Source: Temnopleurus reevesii
Lineage: Eukaryota > Echinodermata > Echinoidea > Temnopleuroida > Temnopleuridae
Direction of reading: 5' to 3'
DNA: 64,000 nt
Assembly (NCBI GenBank): GCA_036244855.1
Contig: BQKZ01001872.1
Coordinates: 36,698 to 100,697, forward strand
In this document: positions 25,161 to 37,871 of the stretch, piece by piece
Layout: the number at the start of each line of letters is the position of its first letter
Numbering within the stretch: the stretch's first letter is position 1
Notes under the pieces: generated by a model
What the model saw: only the letters and a program-made list of their open reading frames with translations
Database searches by the model: none
What the model was told of the DNA's origin: nothing
Made by a program: the position numbers and the translations under genes

Positions 25161-27254
25161 CTGCAAAAAAGAGAAAGCAAAAGAAGAACAAACTAAGTTT
25201 GGTAGGCTGAAAATAAGCAATAATTTCATTTGCAAACACCCAGCAAACAGGGATGAAGTTTTAATTCTTGCTGAACATGCACAGTTCTTGAAGAGTGCCC
25301 TCTTGGGTTAGAGTAAAGACAATGACTGCTATTGTTCCTAGATTGTCTAGCTGGATTCGATCGAACTTTAATACTTTATTTCTCTTATACATTTTCACAA
25401 CCTCAAGAAAGAATAATGTAGAGAGGAAATGTTCCTCAGTCCTAATTTTTAAATACATCCTTAGCTAGAATTGATTAATTTACTTTCTTTCATTATCACT
25501 AGAGTTATATTTGAAACATATATCTACAATATACATAGATTTTAAATAATTTACTTGTTGAGTCATTGAATGAATATCTAGCAATATAAAGCCTTAGTAA
25601 ATATATCATTCTTGGTTTCATCATTCCAAAGGGCACAAGACTAAATATAAACTGCATCTCACATATTATCACATTTTCTGACGTGGATGTGCAAAAAATT
25701 GATTTGCCTTTCAGTTCGTCAGAGCGCACAGAATTTCAGCTTTTGTGCCCATCCTTGAATATTTAAAATATTGAACAGTGTATGGAATATAGCATCATTC
25801 TTAACGACTGTGTGCGAGCAATAAGGGGGAAAAGTTGATTATTCTGTGCACCTGTCCTCCGTGCTTTTCCTTTATCTTCAACCTACGCTATGCGTTCAGG
25901 ATCAATCACTCTTTATAAATGGCCTCTATTACCAAAATCTCTCAAATCTAAAAATCTCTCTCACTCTTTCTCTCCTTCCATTTTTCCATCTCTTCATTTC
26001 ATTCTATTTCAACCACATTTACATTAATATTCCACCTCTCCCTCCTTGTCTGTCTACCCTAATTATCCTGCTCTTTCAATTTCATATATTCCCTTATATT
26101 AACATCAACCTGTTAGCATCTTGTTTCATAATCATTTCATGGCATCTCTGTCGGAAGTGAAAAGCACTGATCTTATCCTTCTATCATCTATGATGAATTA
26201 TTCAAATGTCAAAGAATCAAATTCATGAGAAAGACCTAGATGAACTGATAAGTTGTATGCTCAATCAAACGGCTCACCCTCACGCATTGATATCTGGGTG
26301 AGTGAATTCGGCAATATATTTGACCCATTATAGGGGAATACAAACTTGTTTCTCAGAGTAGGGTAATTATGAAAAGTGGAATAAAAATTGTTTGTAAAAT
26401 GGTGTTGAAATAAATTTAAGTGTCACATAAATCATACCCAGACCAAGGATCATATTATCATTGGACCATGACATTATAAATAATATTTCAACTTTGTGAA
26501 AGGGATGTCTAAAAAGATTCCAAAACAGAATAAGGGTACTTGAATGAATATTAGTCTATTTTCTCATCAACAACATCAACTACTTCAATGGAAACCTGTT
26601 TAATGCTTAATGAAGACCCTGATTACGGTCTTCGAGACAGTCTCTGTGGTTCTTGTAACTGCTTTAGAAAACCACCATGTGGGGTCATTTTTTTGGTTAC
26701 CAGACATGCAAGCTGGTCACAGCAATGAAACGATCTGAAGTGGTCTTCATCTGGAAGAATTAATTGAACAAAATGAGCGTATATCTAGCTATGCATGTAC
26801 AGCAGCAAGCGGTGTGTAAAAGTTACAGTACCCATTTTATTCCTTTATAGCATGCTTAACAGACATCTATGCTTCTGAGTGAAGGCCATTTTCTACTAAC
26901 TTGCTTTGAAAAAAACTTTTTGACGATGCTAATGAGAATTCATGTCAAAGGATCTTCAAAACGGGTTTTCAAATTGGTTTAGTTCAAACCACTTTTAAAA
27001 ATGAGATAGCAATGTAGTCTTAAAGTATACAGTCCTCCTGGAAGGTGTTTCATGAAACTTGTCCTAGGGACAAACGCTCAATCTCCGATGGTTACCATGT
27101 AGTAACAGGAAAAGACAATACTTCGCATTCAATCAAATCTTTTGTTGGATTTGTCGGCTCTGACTAATTTGTCGCTGTGACAAACTTCATGAGACACCCA
27201 CCTGAATGTGCATCAATACTGCTGAATGTGATTATGATAATGATGTATACTTAC
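25161..27254 (-). other. Intron between exons F and E
   Basis: A 2.1-kb phase 1 intron that splits the bipartite basic segment. A small terminal-inverted-repeat element (27044-27199) sits 56 bp after the exon F donor in transcript order. Nothing else was recognised. Confidence 0.82.
27044..27199. mobile_element. MITE-like element with about 20-bp inverted termini
   Basis: The left end ggtgtttcatgaaacttgtc and the right end gacaaacttcatgagacacc are imperfect inverted repeats bounding about 156 bp. There is no coding capacity, so it would be a non-autonomous DNA transposon. No clean target-site duplication was seen, and the superfamily is unassigned. Confidence 0.7.
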
Positions 27255-27381
27255 GTAGAAGAGAAGGTGGATCAGGCATAAGTGACCGCCTGCGGCCATA
27301 CATATAAGGTGAGCCTGGTTTGTTATGTGGAGACACAGAACCACTCGGACTTGTTAAGTCACTGCCCATTGGGCCCATGCC
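27255..27381 (-). CDS. TCF4/TCF12: E-protein exon F (first half of NLS-like segment)
   Basis: This is a 127-nt exon with a strong pyrimidine-rich acceptor (ttttttttgcag) and donor CTAC|gtaagtat. It starts in phase 0 with GMGPMGSDLTSPSGS, continues with SPHNKPGSPYMYG, then RRRSLMPDPPSLL plus one base. It aligns with vertebrate sequence around LSPTKPGSQYY...RRRPLH. The RRR cluster is the first basic arm of the segment that in TCF4 acts as a nuclear localisation signal. The second basic arm is encoded by the next exon, a 32-nt microexon, so the signal is split by a 2.1-kb intron. The exon lies 11.3 kb downstream of exon G. Confidence 0.92.
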
Positions 27382-30300
27382 CTGCAAAAAAAATGGAACT
27401 GATTAATATGCAAATCAACATTTTATATTTTGCAGCAAGAATATTGTGATACTATTGTATTAATTAATAATACATGTACTTTTAATTAATGTCTAAGTGA
27501 TATGAAAAATAATGTATACAGGTGATACAATTTCAGTACTTTTAAATCTAATTAATGAAATAAAAGAAGTCTTAATCCTTTTAATTACCTTTTTATCTCC
27601 ACAATTGAACAGCAGGTTCAAATGTTAATTAACATTCAGATTCCTATATCATCTCATTCATTCATTCACACATTTACAGACTCAAGCCATACATATAACA
27701 AAGAATAAACGTATAACCACTACAATCACTCGTTCACGGCACTGTTGTACAGATAATTTAACAATGTGGGTAGAGTAGTATGAACGGCAAATGAACCATG
27801 AAGAGATAGCATAAAGGGAAATCGTGACTACTTACTATACGGATATTACAATCAGAAATAAAAAAAATCTTTGACAAATTAATGGGTTCCCTCTTAATTG
27901 ATAAGTAGAGCTCCCATAATTACATTAATGCTAGCTAAATTGGAAATCTGAGTTAAACAGACAGCTTGATCACAAATGGATTTTTCTCTCAGACCTTCAC
28001 CCCCTATTAGACTAATCTCTTGATGTTTAATAAATAATTCATACTAAAAATAATAAAGTTAGACATTGCTGAACTGTCATTGATGGTATCTTTACCATCC
28101 TACAAATCTTACAGATCTTTACATCTTACAAATGGTGAAAAACACCATTCACCTCTGTTGTCTATTGTTTACCAATGCACTGTATTACTTCCTTTTTCTG
28201 AGCCACTCAGATCCAATTGTTCTCTTATTTCACCTTTCAATATGAGTCTTTTAACTCCTCTCCCCTCTAGATTGGTAAATATTAAAAAAAACACGTTTTT
28301 AACCATTTAACCCTTTTCACAATCCATGAGGTTGAATATACTTAATAGATATATTTACGCTGTATTTCTTTTTTCAAATAAAATGAGATATTCTTGCACA
28401 TGTTACACAATTGAAAAAGAAAATTCTGTTTAGTGTCTATATAATTATTCAAATATCAACCATTTTTGTGTATAATAACATTTTTAAGCTTGTTATTTAA
28501 GTGATCAATATTTATGCTGCCTTTAATAAAACCAAATGGAATTATTCTTCAATTATATCTGTCTACTTTACTATATTCCCTTCTCTCTCTATTTATCTAG
28601 AGCTATCTTTCTCTATGTCTCATTCTCTCCGTCTGTATGCAGCCACCAATGATGGAAGCAATCAGCACAGGTTCTTGCAAACCCAGCCTGCATCACTCAG
28701 ACACGTCTCAAGGACTTCACATGCTATAACAATGGAAGTCCACTTCCCTTCGTACTTTGCTCTCCCGGTCCGTCCCGGTCTTTCCCCGCCGACCGTCGTC
28801 TCATCCCTCACCTCGATGGTGAAACAAAGCCTGGTGAATCATTGCTTTCATTTACCAGTCTAATCAAATCATTTCTCTACTGGCAACAAAGAGAAATTGG
28901 TAATCCCAATTACCATTCTATCGCTCAATCTACGCATGAAAAAAGCACTCTTACATTATGAAGATATTTATCACCAAACATTGAATTAATCTGTTACGTT
29001 ATTTACACTCCATTCAATTTCTATAACTATCCATTTGCCAATACGTTATCTAGTATAATACAAAGGTAATAAGTATAATATTTGCTAATTTACTAACTTT
29101 AACCCTGAAAAATTTGTTCTTTATCTGCCACAATTAATAATACATCGAGCTAAATATTACCTTTCTCTCAATTTCTCATTAAATGATATATTCTGCTGAC
29201 ATTGAATTATACATAGAATAAAAAAATAAAAGGATAATTGTCAAGCTGATCATCTTAAAATCCAATTAATGGTAATCACAGGGGAAAAGGAGGTGAAATT
29301 GATGATGAACAAAATAAAAATGATAAAAGCAAAAGATGAGCATGCTGAAAGATGTAGGGCGAGTGACCTGATAAAAGAAGCAAGAAGAATGAATAATTCA
29401 TTTTGGTTTCCGCACTGCCAACAGAGCGTGATGATGAGCCATTAACCACAAACTTAATTACAACTTCTTCTTGAAAACGAAACAAAAATCCTACTTTCTC
29501 CCGCAATTGTCACTCACATGACAAATTTCAGAGCAATCTAGAATGTAAATGTTTTGTCTCGGCTCTTAAAGATTCTGAGCTGATGAGATTACGGCTCCCC
29601 AATTTACCCAGATCTGTACTTTAAAAGATGCCCTTCATCACCAAATCTTCTAAACTTGCAAAAGAGAATATTTACAAAACAGTGAGACGTAAATTGGCTG
29701 CAAGCTTGCGGTTATAACTGTCATACTTCATATGACAATCACAGACATTAAACTTCATCAAGCTCTCTTTGCCAAAAGCCAGTTTCTTTCTATTTTTTGA
29801 TAGGTAAACTTCTCATATGGCCGTAAGGTTATCCGTGTTTTAAACGCTAATCATATCATACATCCTTTGATCAATGTTTTTTCTACTTGACGTTAGGGGC
29901 AGTTTGAATGCAGTACCAAAGGGTAATGAACCCTGCATACAGTCAGTACTTTTCAAACAAAAGTTTTTAAAAGATACCTTATGCCAAGCAAAAACAATTT
30001 ACTATCAGAAATGGGGTGAAATATCAGATGTGTTCAGTACCTTGATTGTACACAGTTATTCATAACATTACTCTAATTTTGTTATATCCATAGCACTTGC
30101 TAATGCTCTCCTCATTAATGTTAATAAATTCTGCATTGGAAAAATTCTCATATAACTTACTCTTTATCTCATCTCAAATAATTTCATAGCAAGTAAAAAT
30201 AAATCTTCAAAGCCAATCTTCTTCAAGACCTTTCGATGAAACATTTCATGTACAAATTTCTCTTTTTGAAACTCTCCTTTCGACTGTGGACAGAATTTGA

Positions 30301-30771
30301 AATATCCTAAAGAACCCAATCATTTGAGATTCTTTATCTGTATTCGAGTGTTGTAGAGTTCAGGTATCATTACTCTTATTACCCCTACCCTCCAACCCCC
30401 CTCCCCCCACCTCCCGTTTCTTTCAAAAACAGAAAGAATGGATAAGGGACGCTGGAGGGTGTTTATGAAAACAGGAGTTACCTGTGTGGTGATAGGGATA
30501 GAATGGACCAGGTAGGAACTCAGGAATGTGAAAATCTTAAAGATTGAAAGGATAACCGTTCAAACAAGCTTATCAAATTGAATACATGTGTGCCAGGGAG
30601 GAGGCCAATTGGGTCACTCACATGAAGCAAACCAACTTCTTTTCAATGCATTCAAATTCTACAATCATCATTTTCTCTAACTCATATCACATAACATCCA
30701 AAGGTGTTCACAAGACATAAGCAATTGAAATATCTATCATTTTGATTTACATTTGAACTATTTGCTATCAT

Positions 30772-31110
30772 AAGCGGCATTCGCACTATGGCGACTTTAT
30801 GCGATCCTAACATCAATGTCCACATATCGATGTCAGGATTATGGTGATTCATAGCGTAGAAACAAATTTTGGTGATTAAGATCGCGATCCAAATCCCAAT
30901 TGAGAGTGTGATTTTTACAAAATAACAACCCGTAGATTGTATTGAAGATGGTAGGGTGATTTGGACTTGCACAGTGCACGCCTGTCAATCCTTCAAGGCC
31001 CCGAATCTCGATTGCAATTTGACTCACCTTCTAGTGCGAATGCTGGATGAATAACATTGATGTTCGGATCGCAATCCAAAAAAATTTGAATAAGTAGTGC
31101 AAACGCCCCT
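30772..31110. mobile_element. Non-autonomous DNA transposon remnant, about 340 bp
   Basis: The left end reads ggcattcgcacta, followed about 17 bp later by gcgatcctaacatcaatgt. The reverse complement of the right end reads ggcgtttgcacta and, further in, gcgatccgaacatcaatgt. The inverted arms are thus collinear over more than 45 bp, with a longer spacer in the right arm. There is no transposase frame. The superfamily cannot be fixed by eye. Confidence 0.75.
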
Positions 31111-34100
31111 ATAGTGTGGTGTAGAGTTTCCATCTTTCGCATGGAAGCAAAAATCATTCCATTCAAATAATTAATATCAGCCTGCAGTTTACGATGACTT
31201 TGAATGGATCAGGGGTGATCAAACGTAATATCTAGTTTAGGAAATGACCATGAAGTTGATGTTCACAAAATCGCACAATGCTTGAAATGAATGGTCAAAT
31301 TTATATGCATAATATATAGAATATATGTGCATAATGACTTTTGCAATAAAACCCATAAATGACAGAGAAGTAAATGAAAATGAAATGTTTGCAAAATGTG
31401 CTTCATTGGGACCAAATACTGCTGAAAAAGGATATGGTAAATAAAATTATTAGGCTTTTGACCAGTTTCTAGCTATTCTATCACATTTCTCTTATCAACA
31501 CATGTCTTGTATTGTTTTCAACAATTGTTGTCAAATAAACATTTCTTTGCAAATATGGAGGGAGGGGGTGGCCCATACATTCACCATAATGAAGCCCTTA
31601 ATTGATATGCAACTATAAAGTTGTTTTGAATAAGTAAAATCAGGGCGTGTAAAGATACATTGAATTACCATGGGAACTACACAGCTGTTGGTTTCTAGCT
31701 CAATCAATGCAAACACAAGCTTTATGCATGATGTACTCTTTTCACGCTCATCATAAATTATTACTGCGATATTCTATAGCAATTCACAAAATGTATTATG
31801 AATAATACGTATATATGTAGCAATGCAAGTACACATTCTCAAGCTTCAAAAGCATAAATGTCAAGACAAGATAATTCCATTACAATTTTTGAATGATTCT
31901 TTCATTTTAAATTTAATTTTAAATTATGTACAGTGTAATGATATCAGATTAATTTTGCGTCTATGTAAAATACACTTTAACTACTTTCTATTTTTTAACA
32001 CTGGGGTATTCATTCATTCTCCAAGACAATGTATTCAACAATGCGCAGCAAAACGGAAAAAACAGTAACAACAGTATTCAAGTAAAAAAAAAAAGTCACT
32101 TGGTTTATATTTCATGTATATTTGGTGGAAGCATCACATAAAGTCACTATGTTCTTCTCAGCTGTCTCCTCTTTCCATTACAATTGTATATTTTACCTTG
32201 TACATGAATTCATTTTTTTCATGCAATAAACATAAATTGAATTGGACAATGTGTAGCCCTCAATTACTATATTCACAATTCTTAAAAGCAGTTACATGTC
32301 GTGATTAAAATATGGTACTACATTTTTATAACATATAAGGAGAAAGCCAAAGACCTTGGAATATAAAATCTGATAATTCAAAAATATCTTTTTAAAAATA
32401 TGTGAAAAATGAAAAGATAGGCGCGAATGCATTGAGGGAAGGGCAGAAATAATAGATCAATATATGGTGTGTGGTTGACTAATGGTGAGAACGAGCTGTT
32501 GATTTCCCAGCTGTGTTTGCAAGGCAGTGCTCCAACAAACAGTCTCTACAATCCACTCTCTCAAACTCTCACATTTCTCTCATTTAGATTTGCATGAGTA
32601 AAAGAACGACAGACAACTGAATACTTGTGTCTATGTAAAGTGCAAACCATGTGTACATGTATGATGTGTGAGATGTTACAGGTTCAATTGATCATCATGT
32701 TGATTCTGGCTAATTATTTTGGAATACTTCATTTCTGACAAAATCAGCCCTGCTATTACTATAGAAATATTAATCATATTGGGAAATTACAGTAATATCA
32801 TATAATCAAAATGCTGAGAGAGATTTGCACGTTTCAAGGATGCAAAACACTATATTAATTTTGAAACAACAATTGTATGTAAATGATGATAATCATACTT
32901 ATGATAAAGAGCATGATCAACTTGCCCCCATATAAAGTTTAGCCAAATCCAAGCTTAGAAAATCTATAAAACTTCAGTGACAAACTAAAAAATGTTGTTG
33001 TTTGTCCATGAGGTGAACTAAATTCTTGAAAAAAAATCCTACAGTGCTGTTAAAAAGGGGAATTAATAAAGAATTCAGCAAACAATGACTCTTCCTGAGC
33101 AAATAAAACAATATGTTTAAAGGTATAAAATGGATGAAACTATCAACTTCTGAAACTGACAGAGATCATCATCAAACTTTGATGGATTAGGGGATTAAAA
33201 TGAAAAGATTTCTATAACCATGAATATCCAGTGTTGAAATGATTAACTCCAATCTGTCTTCCCTCAATACTATTTCATTTACCAACAATGTACGTCAGAG
33301 AGACATTCCGATAATGACCTAAGTAAAGATTAGCAATTTTAGTGATAAGCCATTTTAATGAGCAGCCTGTGATCTAATGAGCATGAACAGAAAAGTATAT
33401 TCTTCCATTGGTGTATTTCTCAGAAAATCACTAAACAATTCAATAAATGGCATTTTATATATCTTGTATCTTTTCATGTTGGTAGGATACAAATACATTT
33501 GAAAGCAAGCGTTCCAGAAACAATTTATCTCCAGAAAAAAAATTATTGAGCAATCTGGGGTTGAATTCCCCAAGATATCTAGTCACTTTGAGCCCCGACC
33601 ATGCTGGCCATGTTCGTAAACTTTCCAAACTCAGAAGGGCTTTCAGTACTCCTTTTATCAAAATCACTCTTCAATGCCCCTTTTGCAAATGGCTTTCAAA
33701 ATAAGTTATATTATTAACTCATTGGCAAGTATAAAAAACATACATCATCTTTGTGAAAATACTTTAGCAGTGTAAACCAAGGTGAAAGTGTCATATACAG
33801 CAAACACTCTGCTTAGTGTCTCTCTCATATTTTGTAACCTGTTTCCTCGTTTTAAGAATATAAAAAAAATATGTCAAAGTGTAAGAAAATGTATTAATTC
33901 TAAGGTTATAAAATCCATTAAAATAGCAATAAAGTTGATATCAGAAACTTTAAACCACTCCAAATTTTTTTATTGGCTAATTACCAAGTTGGTGCAGTAC
34001 CAATTTTGGAATAATGAGCAATGTGTAATACTGCAGTGATTTTTAAAGTTAATGCATCCCACATAAAAATTTCATACAACTGATAAAAATAAAGTCATTT

Positions 34101-34579
34101 TATCAATTAAAGGTGAGATATTTACTATCCGATAGTTATTTTTTTTTTAATTATGCTGTTAATTGTCTTTACAATGACATATTTATTGAAATGTATCACC
34201 TAAGATTCAACCAGGTTTTTGTTCACCTTACCCTGAAGAAAACAGAAGAGGGGTTTGTAAACAATATGTGGTCCATGAATTATGTATAGCTGACTACACT
34301 AGAAGTTTTTACTAGTGTAAATTGAGGAATGGTACCAACAAGCCTACAGGGACAGCCAGTCGGTCTCTTAAGACATCCTCAGGTTCGCCCAAAACTCATC
34401 AAAGTTGAACTGTTTGTCCATTGAAGCAACCTTTTTATCACAACTAACATGAAAAGCTTATAACCTACAAAGAGCTGACCTGAATGATATAGTACCCCTA
34501 ACCTATTTACATCTGCCATCAGCCCTATTTTCTTGCCTACAATCTCATTTAAAGGTGATGTAACTAAAAACATGTCTGT

Positions 34580-34900
34580 CAGCGTGTCTTAGATGATGTG
34601 CCGGCAGCACTCCCTTCACATCACCATCAGACCTACACAGTTTGGAGGAAGTCAATCACCATCGGTAACGGTGAAGCTGCACTTCTTCGTCCGTGAGCTT
34701 GGGTCGCGTGACGAGGGGTCTCTGAAAGCCCTCCTCGTCAAAAGTCAACGGAGCAATTGTCCCTGTGCTAACAAAAAGCGCACCTGGACAGGTGGAGCAC
34801 TCGTATGATTGAGCGCCAAGGCAATCCAATCCCTCCAAACATGTCTCTACAGACAAGCCAGCCAAACGCATAAATGCAATTGGCAATCAAAGGGGCTACA
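34580..34900. promoter_or_regulatory. GC-richer intronic island with an inverted E-box pair
   Basis: This stretch is visibly GC-richer than its flanks and holds CACCTG (34781-34786) and CAGGTG (34789-34794) two bases apart, forming a perfect inverted pair. CAGGTG is a preferred E-protein, Snail and ZEB site. A CAATTG E-box lies nearby (about 34755). Open frames exist on both strands, which suggests composition and not coding. A cis-regulatory role is an inference. Confidence 0.35.
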
Positions 34901-36516
34901 GCCTACCACTGAATTCCCCCTTCAAGATGAGCGAGGATTCACTGCATAAAGGGTATCACAAGTTGAGGGGGTTGCTGGGTATGGTGTTAATTCCATGCAC
35001 TACATTTTCCTATCAACAATCAGCTCATCACCCAGGCATTAAGGTCTGCGATTCAGAGAATGGGGGATTTTGAGGGAGATTAGATCGGCACGAGGTATAC
35101 GGTTTCATCTCTCACCCCTGCTCTCATCTCGGTAACATTAGTTAAATCAGAACTGGTGCATGCGTCTGCATTCATGAGGTCACTTAAGATTACACTCAAC
35201 TCCAACATACTTAAAAGAACGCCACACTAACCTTTATAACTTTATCCCATTTATATCTACTTCACACTCTTTCACCTTCATCTTCTATGTGCATTTTCTC
35301 ATCCTCTATCCTTTTAAATCAATCTCTCTGTCAAATCTATATAAATCTTCTCATGTACTTGTACTTTTCTTTTAAATTCCATGAAATTCAATAACACCCT
35401 CTAACTATTTCATACATGACTATTCTGTTATCATTCACTCATGTGTTTGGACATATTAAAACTTTCAATTTCTTTTTTCACCAAAGTATATTTGTCTGAT
35501 TTCACAATGATCATTTTCCGAATTTTTAAAAACAAAAAAAATTACTGATTAATTCATTAAATGTTTTTTTGCTATAAGTATATTTAGGCAAACAAAATGA
35601 ATAATTCATGGTCCTTGTATTCGCATGTACTATTTCTAGCCTTACTATAATTTTCCCCGACTATTCTTATTTGACATACATGCGCAATATTTTGAAAAAA
35701 CAGACAATTAAAAAAATATATAAAAAGTGCCCCGAATAACAATGATTTAAAAACAAAATAAATGTATTTGTATAAAAAAAATGCTTTAACAGTCTTACAT
35801 CAGGTTTGTTAACATACAGTAATTTGTATTTCTTTTCAATTTTCTCTTTGAATAAAATGGGCCATTCCTGGAATAATTCTCATGAGAATTATCAATATCA
35901 CTACCATTGATATCATTCATGCTATATTTCATCATTTCAAACAAATCGTCAAGCCAATCATTAAAAAAAATAATAATAATAAATGAATGTGTCATCTTAA
36001 AATGCAATTTATACAAATGGTTTAAATTTCTCAATCCTAAAATAGTACAAATTATTTCAATCATCATATAGGAAATACACCTGTTCATGAAATAGAATCT
36101 GGATATTTGTGAACAATTGTAACATTTACATCCTGGCTTTCAAAACAATCAAATTTAGTTATTGGTTGTCAGAGTTGATTTTTTTACCTATAATATACAT
36201 CTCCAATTATGAAGGATTATGGGATTCCTAATATAATCAATATGATGAACATACTGGGATGACCTATGCAAAATGAGATCATCAAATACAATAATTGCAT
36301 AATCACTTCGCTTTCAATGTTGATAGTATTTTCCTTCATTGACATGCTTTTCAATCATTTTAAAACTTAAAAAAATATATAAGTCGAACAGTATATCAAT
36401 CTTAACAAAGCAGGACTAAGGATAAGCTGACAGAATGCCCAAGCAGAGTCCAGTTGATTGTAGTAAGTCAGAATAAAGAGTGATAGTGAGCCTAGCTTGT
36501 AGCCTGGCTTGTAGCC

Positions 36517-36688
36517 CACATGTGTTGGTTGGGGATCCCCCTACCACATGCCAAGTTAAATTAGCCTGGAGAGTTCAGTAGCAGCTGGTTGGGAATTCCC
36601 CCTCTAGAACACCTGTACCCTAACCATCTGCCCCACACACATCAAAGATAGCTAATCCACTCTGTGTATCTCATCAAATGTACAGCTG
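36517..36688. promoter_or_regulatory. Candidate enhancer: E-box cluster with two kappaB-like palindromes
   Basis: Seven CANNTG sites lie in 172 bp: CACATG 36517, CACATG 36545, CAGCTG 36582, CACCTG 36610, CATCTG 36625, CAAATG 36675 and CAGCTG 36683. Between and beside them lie GGGGATCCCC (36531-36540) and GGGAATTCCC (about 36590-36599); both fit the kappaB consensus GGGRNWYYCC. The two palindromes sit in an imperfect direct repeat (GGTTGGGGATCCCCCTA and GGTTGGGAATTCCCCCTCTA). The density is well above what base composition predicts. Function is inferred only. Confidence 0.45.
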
Positions 36689-37389
36689 TGACTATTTAAG
36701 CTGTGTGCTTGTAACACGTAAGCCTGCTTAATGCATTAACAGTGTCAGATTATGCTTGCAGTGTCAATGTCGAGTCATGACAGCACTAAAACAAAAAGCA
36801 GATCATACACAATATCATCCACATGGAAACATACATCATATGGTAATTGAGTCCAGCTAATATATATTCATGATAATGGCGATAAAAATGAATTTATACA
36901 TTTTCATACCAGCATGATTAAAAAAAATGCACATTCGATCAATTTGCAGACATTAAGAGCCAAATACTTCATTATTCCAAGTACCACTTTGACTTTGACC
37001 TGTTTTCATACCACTTTAGATTCAAATTATTGCGTCCTCAAATGCTTTGGCAACTCCTCATTTCAAATATACTGGTATCACATGCATCTTTTTCCAGTAT
37101 ATAATTTCTTTTAACTGTAATGCATTTGTCTTTTCATTTTATCACCACTAATTAGATGATCAATTGCAATTGTATAACTAGAAATAACCTTATAAAACAG
37201 GTCTTACACTATGAACTTAAAAGTAATAGGAACTTCACATTAAATAGTGGACCTGTTCTTTTAAGATTATAAAGCCAGAACTGGTCAAGGATTGGGCGGC
37301 AAAGGCATTTTCCCAATAGAGATCATGAAACAACAATATTCCTAAATGGAACTTAAGAATGAATATAGGCCCCCACCCCCTCTCACACC

Positions 37390-37575
37390 NNNNNNNNNNN
37401 NNNNNNNNNNNNNNNNNNNNNNNNNNNNNNNNNNNNNNNNNNNNNNNNNNNNNNNNNNNNNNNNNNNNNNNNNNNNNNNNNNNNNNNNNNNNNNNNNNNN
37501 NNNNNNNNNNNNNNNNNNNNNNNNNNNNNNNNNNNNNNNNNNNNNNNNNNNNNNNNNNNNNNNNNNNNNNNNNNN
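37390..37575. other. Assembly gap
   Basis: A block of N flanked by C-rich (ccaccccctctcacacc) and G-rich (ggggggaggcg) sequence. Any translation across it is meaningless. Confidence 0.98.
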
Positions 37576-37751
37576 GGGGGGAGGCGAGGTTGTAGGAAGG
37601 GGTAGGTTCTTCCTTTCATATTAAACCTAAGTAATAGGTATTTACAAAGTAGAGTTTGGAAATCGCTCGACTACCTGAGGAAAAACTGCACTTTTCACCA
37701 ATTCTCAATTTACCCTAGCCATTAGGCTTTGATGCAAATTTGGATAAGGTA

Positions 37752-37832
37752 TATGTGTGTGTGTGTGTGTGGGGGGGGGGTGACGGAAGGGGAAAGAGGG
37801 AGAGGGACATAACTTACGTCAAAGAGAGAGAT

Positions 37833-37869
<37 letters not shown>
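37752..37869. repeat. TG repeat, G run and GA repeat compound
   Basis: An alternating GT tract runs into about ten G, and about 50 bp later into a GA tract (37823-37869). These are simple repeats close to the assembly gap. Confidence 0.92.

Positions 37870-37871
<2 letters not shown>

Noticed and set aside
34593..34886. Overlapping open frames on both strands in a GC-richer stretch
   Set aside because: Both strands are open because stop codons are rare in GC-rich sequence; neither peptide is recognisable and neither has good splice borders.
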